Both the position numbers and the translations under genes were made by a program. This document shows, piece by piece, positions 57,627 to 64,000 of a stretch of DNA of 64,000 nucleotides (its first letter is position 1; each line of letters starts with the position of its first letter). The stretch lies in the NCBI GenBank assembly GCA_022457065.1, contig JAJGBQ010000002.1, positions 3,038,001 to 3,102,000 of the forward strand. The letters run 5' to 3'. The notes beneath the pieces were generated by a model. It did not search any database, was not told the origin of the DNA, and saw only the letters and a list, made by a program, of their open reading frames with translations. This stretch comes from Curvularia sp. ZM96 (taxonomy: Eukaryota > Ascomycota > Dothideomycetes > Pleosporales > Pleosporaceae).

Positions 57627-58995
57627 ATGGCCAGCGCAAACGCAACAGCATCCTACCAACTACCTCCGCTACCGGAATACACCCTCCGCCCACTGCAACC
57701 GCTCACAACATGGGCATCCGACGCCTTCATACAAGCTGCACTGCCCGTCGTCGGCTACTGGGTCGTGTCCCTCATATTCCACGCCATTGACGTATACGAC
57801 TTGTTCCCCCAGTACCGACTGCACACACCAGCAGAGGTCCTGAAGCGCAATCACGTTTCGCGGTACGAAGTCTTGCGCGACGTCATTCTCCAGCAAATCA
57901 TCCAGATCATTGCGTCCTTCAGCCTCTCAATCTTCGACGAAGCCCCAACAACCGGTAAAGCCGACTATGACGTCGCTTGGTATGCCCAGAAGATCCGCCT
58001 CGCACAACGCGCAGTTCCGTACGTCCTGTCCGCGGTGGGCGTAAACCCCGTTGCCCTGGCCTCAAAGGTTGCTTCGTCTCAGCCAACGCTCTCTTCGGTC
58101 CTCGCCGGAGGCAAATACCCCATGTTGCTGCAGTCAACCATGGTTGCGGGAGAGCAGACATTGGTCCCGGCTTTTGCTTCGTGGGAACTGGCTGTCGCTA
58201 GCTTTGCCTACTGGTACGCAATTCCAACGTTCCAGTTCAGCGCTGCGGTCATCATCATGGATGCGTGGGAATACATGCTGCACCGCGCAATGCACCTCAA
58301 CAAGTGGCTATACGGTATGCTCGGGTCTACTCAAATTCTCTAGTTCTTGGCTAACAGACATAGTCACCTTCCACTCACGCCACCACCGGCTCTATGTCCC
58401 CTATGCCTATGGCGCGCTCTACAATCACCCCATCGAAGGCTTCGCGCTAGACACCCTCGGCGCCGGTCTCAGCTACCTCCTCACTGGTCTTACCATGCGA
58501 CAATCCATGTGGTTCTTCACCGGCTCAACTGTCAAGACTGTGCTCGACCACAGCGGCTACGAATTCCCCTACGACCCTATCCACTGGATTTTCCCTAACA
58601 ACGCCGCCTACCACGATATCCACCACCAGAGCTGGGGCATCAAGACCAACTTCTCACAGCCATTCTTCGTCTATCTCGACCGAATTGGAGGCACCATGTA
58701 CAAGGGCGATGTGGCTGCCAAGTATGAGCGCGCTCGCATCACGGCACAGCACAAGCTCGACCAGGAAAAGGAAAACGAGGCGACTGCTGTTTCGACAACC
58801 GCTGCTGCGGCTTCCAGCCCAACTCAAGAGGACTCCTCGCTCCCTCAGGGAGCTTCCACACCCCGCATTTCGCGGAAAAAGGCGGGCAGCATCTCATCGT
58901 CGGCGGGCGCCAATTTCAAAGATTTGACTAACAAAGTTAACCAAAACCTGCATGGCAGGAGAGCCAACGTCCTTGGATTAGAAAGCTCGCATTGA
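57627..58995 (+). CDS. SUR2: Sphinganine C4-hydroxylase (Sur2)
   Basis: Adds the C4 hydroxyl to dihydrosphingosine or dihydroceramide in the ER, making phytosphingosine-type lipids. Two exons, 57627-58314 and 58364-58995, give 439 aa. The di-iron histidine clusters of the fatty-acid-hydroxylase superfamily are HRAMH (219-223), HSRHH (233-237) and HDIHH (313-317). Family signatures are HHRLYVPYAYGALYNHPIEG and PNNAAYHDIHHQSWGIKTNF. Several hydrophobic helices precede and lie between them. After the core a Ser/Ala-rich C-terminal tail of about 85 residues is added. The intron ends with two in-frame acceptors (CTAACAG and ACATAG, six bases apart). The second gives LYVTFHS, which matches the spacing I recall for yeast Sur2. 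Confidence 0.94.
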
Positions 58996-59683
58996 GGGGT
59001 CAAATGACTGCATTCGTAGACAAAAAACCATTTGGTTGCTATAGTAATGTCTAGTTAGTACTACCACCATTCGCTTCGTCCTGGCAGCATCAGCCTTGCG
59101 CTCTTTGTTGCTTCATTTGGGATATTCTATCCTTCATCATTCGCTTATGTATTGTACGATTCCGGGGCGGCGTTTACTGGATGGTTTGGGTCATCATCAA
59201 ATTTGAGATTTATTACGGACTATGAACTATTCTTTTACCATGTCGTCCTTGCTGATTTCCGTCTGGTTCCAAATGAGCAAACTTTGCGTGGGACTAGTAT
59301 GGTGATGTTTGGTTCCATGCAGACAATGGTACCATTTTGAAAGCTGATGTTTCTGTAGCTGCTTCTAGTCCCTGGTCTCCGGGTTCGCATCGAAGATTCA
59401 CTACACAATTGGACAGTGCAAGATCCTCTTTCCAACAATGTCTCCTCCACTTTCCAGGACCATGTGAGCACTGAAGACTCAACTCGTAATTTCACAACGC
59501 ACCCTACTTACCAACTCGTTACACTGTTCTCTTTTTACAGTGTCTGGCGACGGTAGATATTTACCAGTCTCCTCTTTCCGCATCCGTTCCACTACACAAC
59601 AATCAGACCAAAATCGAAAGTTTAATCATAGAAATAACTCAACTCTTCATAATTACAAGGATACTGTGGCGAACGCAGTCGAG
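58996..59683. other. Intergenic / 5' leader of the next gene
   Basis: The SUR2 3' flank, then the probable leader of the unrecognised gene. TTTTTACAG at 59532-59540 looks like a splice acceptor, so a 5' exon may exist upstream; I could not find one that keeps the frame. Confidence 0.5.
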
Positions 59684-61243
59684 ATGATTCCTTTTTTACA
59701 GAGATTGGAGACTCGCCATCTCCACGGCGACGACATGAAGCGTCTCGTCCGCATCCTGCGGGATGTGCCCTCACCTACTGAGGAGCGTTATGAGCGTAAA
59801 CAAGAGTTTTACAAGAACTGGACCAAGCGAGATATCCAGGAACTCCCGCGTCGTTTACGCGCTTCACAGTTGCCCTTTAGTTCCTCAGGGAACCTCTGCT
59901 CCCTCCATAAAGGCCTAAACGCACACTTAATCAACGATATCTGGGCGTGGCTTAAGCACGAGTTTGAAGGTGCAGTCGGCGAGTTCCTCTATCCGATCAT
60001 CATGTCTGGTCTCTTAACTAAAGAGCAGGAATGGAGCCTGCGTCAGATGGAGCCTGTGCTAGAGATGTGGCGCCAGGATTTCCGATCTGATGCCTCCCCA
60101 CCTCAGGGCCGGGAGCCTATCGAGTGCGGAGATAAGTGGTGCTATCAACAAGATCAGTGTCCAGCCTGTATGATGGCACGCATCGGCTCCGATGAGAAGG
60201 TGCTCTTTACTCTCTTCGCAGGCTTGGTTGGCCGCTTAAGCAGCAAACGTGCGATTAACGGAGGCACTGCTGGCGAGACCCCTTGCTGGCAGAAGTCGGG
60301 CTCTAAGCGTGTTCGACTCGTAAAATATTGGCTCCGAAAGACTAATAACGGTGAAGTCAATCTTTTCCAAGCTGGTGAATTTGGCGTGCAGCTGAGGCGC
60401 TGGACGATCGAGATGAAGGAGAACCCAGAGTGTCTATTTTCGACCACTGCCACTACAGTGAGTAGCCTAACCGACAACTCGTCAACTGTAGTCGGACAGC
60501 CACAGGAGGCCTCCCGTCCGATCCAGGACGATTCGAAACTCGGTCCAGTTCCCCGCCCCATTGGAGTGGAACAGCTAACCTCAGCAGAAGCCCTGGGATT
60601 CAACATCCCACGCAGCCCTCAGTTCCCCCCTCCCGCCTTCCGCCACCCCGCCTCACCTACGCTCCAACACAAGTCTTCTGGTACCTCCCTCTACTCATCC
60701 ACAACCCTGAGTCCCAACGATAGCGTCAGCAGCGTCGGGTTCTGTCCCGCGCCCCTGCGCGTACCTCAAAAGAAGTCCCCCAACCTCCCCGACGTCACCG
60801 AAAACCCCTACCACTACCCTTCGCCCACCCCCTCACCTCAAGACTCCGTCATGAGCCCCCCCACCGCAACCATTCTCCCCTACACCGGCGGGCCCTCGGA
60901 GCGTGAAGATTACACCGATCCCTTCTCGCACCCCATCTATAACGCCTTCGCGCCCCAAGCAGACGGCGTAGAGAAGTATCGCCGTCTCCTCGCTACTGAG
61001 AACCCCTATGCTACTACTACTATTGATGGTAAAGCCGCGCTTCCGGTTCCGAAGCGCAGCTCCATGTATTTTTCGTATTGGGATCGCAAGTTTAATGAGG
61101 CGAGGTTTGATGGGGTTGACGAGAAGCCGGCGAAGGAGGAGAGGGACGCGATGGAAAGGGAGGTCAGGAAGGATAGGGGCAACGGGGATGATGCGGATGC
61201 GGAGAGTAGGGCTACTAGATGGGAGGACTTGTATATGTCTTAG
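59684..61243 (+). CDS. Unrecognised protein with a four-cysteine motif
   Basis: Family not recognised. One open frame of 519 aa from the first ATG; the frame is open upstream to an acceptor-like TTTTTACAG ending at 59540, so the true N-terminus may lie further up. The first 260 residues look folded, with helical segments such as HLINDIWAWLKHEFEGAVGE and VLFTLFAGLVGRLSSKRAI. Cys148, 153, 159 and 162 (spacing C-x4-C-x5-C-x2-C) could bind zinc. RVRLVKYWLRKTNNGEVNLF follows. Residues about 265-470 are disordered and rich in Pro, Ser and Thr. The C-terminus is charged, ending RATRWEDLYMS. There is no signal peptide or membrane segment. It may be a lineage-specific protein; a nuclear role is only a guess from the possible zinc site. 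Confidence 0.7.
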   Translation: MIPFLQRLETRHLHGDDMKRLVRILRDVPSPTEERYERKQEFYKNWTKRDIQELPRRLRASQLPFSSSGNLCSLHKGLNAHLINDIWAWLKHEFEGAVGEFLYPIIMSGLLTKEQEWSLRQMEPVLEMWRQDFRSDASPPQGREPIECGDKWCYQQDQCPACMMARIGSDEKVLFTLFAGLVGRLSSKRAINGGTAGETPCWQKSGSKRVRLVKYWLRKTNNGEVNLFQAGEFGVQLRRWTIEMKENPECLFSTTATTVSSLTDNSSTVVGQPQEASRPIQDDSKLGPVPRPIGVEQLTSAEALGFNIPRSPQFPPPAFRHPASPTLQHKSSGTSLYSSTTLSPNDSVSSVGFCPAPLRVPQKKSPNLPDVTENPYHYPSPTPSPQDSVMSPPTATILPYTGGPSEREDYTDPFSHPIYNAFAPQADGVEKYRRLLATENPYATTTIDGKAALPVPKRSSMYFSYWDRKFNEARFDGVDEKPAKEERDAMEREVRKDRGNGDDADAESRATRWEDLYMS

Positions 61244-62324
61244 TGGTTTGGTGTTGTTATTATCTCCTTTGTTTATCTCTTTTGTTCATCTTCAATAATA
61301 CGAGTTAGCGATTTATGGAAACAGCTATATATTTTCTTCTGTGCCAGTGTATGTGAGGGGTCTAACTGATGTTGCTCGCGTGTCTCCTATTTCCCCTTTA
61401 TGAGGATCGACTGACTCTTCTCTCCTCCACCATTTTTTGTCCTTGGACTCCTTTATTTCCGATGGCATATGTGCAGACTTGACCGGCACCGACTAGACGT
61501 ACACCAGTATCCCTGAACTAAGCCAAAAAGGGCACACACCCCCAGCCTAAGCGATGTGGTAGTACCTCGTTTAATCTTACCCGAAAAGTACCTAAACCGT
61601 TGTTGCGAAATCTGCCTTGCAGGGGTTCGACTGCACGACATGTAAGGCAGACTTGCTTTGCTAAATTAGTTTGATCATTTTTTGCTCGCTCGCATCAGGC
61701 GTCCTGAGGCGGCAGACAAGTGAGGGAACTGGAGGGGTGGGTCTTTTCGTTAAGGCAGGGTAGTGCGGATATAATAGTTCTCCTGTTTTAGTTTATCACC
61801 TGAGCCGCGGCATGTGAATGTTGAGTTGAGATGTTTGAAGAGCGCATGTGGTGATGGGTACATTGCCGCCAAAGCTGATGGTAAAAGAGAGACTGTGTGT
61901 TGCTATATGATACTCTAATAATCTCGTCATGCTCACTGAAAATAACAAAAAGCAGCAAATAACCTCCCAAATCATGTCCCATGCAGCATCATGCAGCAGA
62001 AAGGAAAGGAAAAAAGGGGGGTATCATATGCAGCCGTCGCCCGAAAAAACAGAGAACCTCCCAATCCCATCATGTGTTCCACAAAAACGCCCGTGGAAGA
62101 GAAAACGATCAGACCCACACACACCCAATAGGCGCCCAGTGTTCATAATCTCATAACGTGTTGTTCATCAAATGGTACTCGGTAGAAAGTGGGACCCCGC
62201 AGTATCAACCAGTCCAAGGCAGACACGACGCTGGCCCAACGTTATGTGCCGTCCCGCGAGACCTAGCAAACACCAGCACCATCTGCCGTGGCACGCCCTT
62301 GTGGAAAGTAACCGGCGTGTACAA
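61244..62324. other. 3' intergenic between convergent genes
   Basis: The 3' flanks of the unrecognised gene (+) and the vWA gene (-). No supported coding sequence; the longest frames are under 80 codons. Confidence 0.55.
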
Positions 62325-63385
62325 TCAAGTCTGCCTATGCAGATCCTTGGAATTCCTATCCAACCTCTTGTGAACGGCGCCCATGACAACTTTGAGAATA
62401 CCTTTTGCAGTCAGTTGCTCGCCCTCTGCGCCACTAAACGGCACGGTATCCACAATATCTCTAAGATCCTCGTCCTGAGCTAGTTCGGCAAGGTCGTCGT
62501 CGAGCTGCTTGAGGTGTTCACGCGCACCGGGCTCTCGGCCAACTTGGAAGAACTGGATACCGACTTGCCAGGCAGGCGCGTCGAGCTTGTCGAGCTTCTT
62601 GGCGGTCTGGATAATGGTGGATTCAACGTCGTCTGAGGGTTCTCCGTCGGTGATGACGATAATGTTGATGGGCTTGGTTTTGTCGTCTTTTTCGTAGCGC
62701 TGGAGATAGGGTTTTAGGATCTTGTGAAGGCGCTGGCCGGTTGGTGTGGCGCCGCGTGGCCGAACAGTTTGGAAGATTTCGATAATGGTGCTGGGGGTGG
62801 TGATCCCTTTGTAGAGGCTAGAGTCTGGGTGGTTAAGGAAGTAAAGGTCAATTCCATCTTCATCGTGTGCGGTGCAAATTGGTGTGATGGCTGCGAGAGC
62901 CTCTTGTGTCTCTCGCCAGGAGCGGCCAGCCATGGATCCTGAGTCGTCTATGAGGAATATTGTGTCAAAGCTTCTGAGAAACGAATAAGGATCAGAGTCT
63001 GAAGGCGCAATGATAGAAGTCGTTTGAAATGCGCCTGCATTTCCAGCTGGACCTGGGGTATAAGCTGGTGGAGCATCGTTAGGCGTGGAAGTATTCATGG
63101 CTGCATTGTCTTGTAGCTCGTTAGTGTCTGTGAAATTTGATAGAAGAGAAACTCCTGGCTCTTACTTGGTCTTCGCGTTGCAGGCGACGAAGGAGCAAAC
63201 GGGCTAGGAGATGATAGCTGCGCTCCAGCACCGATGTTGGGGTATTCAGCTCTCTTAGAGCCAACTGGCGCAGCTCTGAGTGTATCGTTCCGCGTCTGAC
63301 CTGCGCCTGTCCTGGGCGCTGAGTGATCGTTGCTCGAATCTGATGACTTGCGCGTTGACAAGGCTCTTTTGACTTTGCCGAACAT
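62325..63385 (-). CDS. Von Willebrand factor A (vWA) domain protein
   Basis: Function unknown. Two exons, 63385-63166 and 63100-62325, give 331 aa. The first 120 residues are disordered (FGKVKRALSTRKSSDSSNDH, then Pro/Ser-rich, with PPAYTPGPAG close to a PPxY motif). The vWA domain shows the metal-binding MIDAS residues: D125-x-S127-x-S129 in LIDDSGSM, Thr in GATPTGQRL, and Asp in VITDGEPSDD. All are intact, so the domain should bind Mg2+ and a ligand. There is no signal peptide or membrane anchor, so it is probably cytosolic. Two acceptors (TTTCACAG and ATGCAG, 26 bases apart) both keep frame; I use the second, giving a 65-nt intron. The PPAY element could recruit a Nedd4-type ubiquitin ligase. 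Confidence 0.85.
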
Positions 63386-64000
63386 ACTTCGTTGTTGAAA
63401 GTGTGACTGGGGTTGGTTGTGGAGGGAGGAATGATTCGAAGAGCTGGTAAAAGTTCTGCAGTAATGTGAAGCAAGTGGCAAGGACATAGTGTGCATAGGC
63501 GAGGCGTGACAAAGCCTCTAAAAGGAATTAGCGGAGATTGGTAGGTGCTTCCGAACTATTACGGTTGCGCGTGAAGAGACAGTGTTTGTGCAATCCATGG
63601 TTTGAGAACAAAGACTTATATCATTGAAGTCTGAAACCAGCGCTCCGCCTTGTTGTGAGCCTGATACAGACGTATCACGCATCAGTATATTCAAACTAGT
63701 AAAGCAGCGATTTTAACAATAAATGCGCCCACGAGCTGAGATTTTCTTTTACGGATGATACTCAGCCCAGGAGCACACAGCCACACTCTTGTCCTGTGAC
63801 CAATCACAGCGACTGCACAGCCGAGCTCACGAGCAACCACCGTGACATTCGGGATTTGCCCGGAGCAGCGCAATTATTCATCTCAAATTGTGATCTTGCG
63901 ATTTAGATCATTTGTGAACCATTCCACGGAGCATTACTGACTATGGAGAGCGTTTATACCAGACTATTGGTACCGAGTAGAAAGTCCCCTCTTTCCAGCA
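63386..64000. other. Right edge, no supported gene
   Basis: The promoter side of the vWA gene. I see nothing recognisable in the remaining 600 bases. Confidence 0.5.

Overview
The window is nuclear DNA of a filamentous ascomycete. The evidence is the gene set (Bni4-type PP1 scaffold, GPI3, CORVET Vps3, an RNAi-type RNA-dependent RNA polymerase, sphinganine C4-hydroxylase, a DUF3455 secreted protein), GT-AG introns of mostly 45-80 nt with CTAAC-like branch points, dispersed Pol III genes (one 5S rRNA, one intron-containing tRNA-Gly), and no operon structure. Protein character and intron style suggest Dothideomycetes, possibly Pleosporales; that placement is inference and was not checked by any search.

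Layout. 0.9-5.3 kb: a class-III aminotransferase (-) and SRP19/Sec65 (+). 5.3-9.4 kb: no supported gene. 9.4-17.6 kb: a secreted aspartic protease (-), the DEAD-box helicase Dbp6 (-) divergent from the GPI-anchor enzyme GPI3/PIG-A (+), and a secreted DUF3455 protein (-). 20.1-27.4 kb: the Golgi coiled-coil protein Coy1/CASP (-) divergent from Vps3 (+), then prefoldin subunit 4 (+). 28.4-34.4 kb: a PhyH-type dioxygenase (+), ribosomal protein eS25 (-) and Bni4 (-). 34.4-42.9 kb: an 8.5 kb tract without protein genes, holding one 5S rRNA (-) and one tRNA-Gly (+). 42.9-50.7 kb: a cytochrome b5-like haem protein (-), the Rag GTPase Gtr2 (-), and a nine-pass membrane protein with an AT-hook-like motif (-) divergent from the SWR1 subunit Swc5 (+). 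51.2-56.95 kb: an RNA-dependent RNA polymerase (-) and TCTP (-). 57.6-63.4 kb: Sur2 (+), an unrecognised gene with a four-cysteine motif (+) and a vWA-domain protein (-).

I joined exons by hand from splice consensus, reading frame and family conservation. The summed coding length is a multiple of three in every multi-exon model: aminotransferase 496 aa, protease 405, GPI3 511, DUF3455 251, Coy1 741, Vps3 1181, prefoldin-4 136, eS25 97, Bni4 731, b5-like 282, Gtr2 412, membrane protein 540, RdRP 1422, TCTP 169, Sur2 439, vWA 331.

Most genes are conserved housekeeping loci. Several act in the endomembrane and vacuole/TORC1 system (Sec65, GPI3, Coy1, Vps3, Gtr2, Sur2), but they are not arranged as a cluster and I do not claim co-regulation. 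I found no secondary-metabolite cluster, intact transposon or CRISPR-like array. The points most worth a second look are the RdRP with its hidden N-terminal exon, the membrane protein with an AT-hook-like motif, the unrecognised cysteine-motif gene, the dispersed 5S gene, and the eS25 and GPI3 micro-exon structures.
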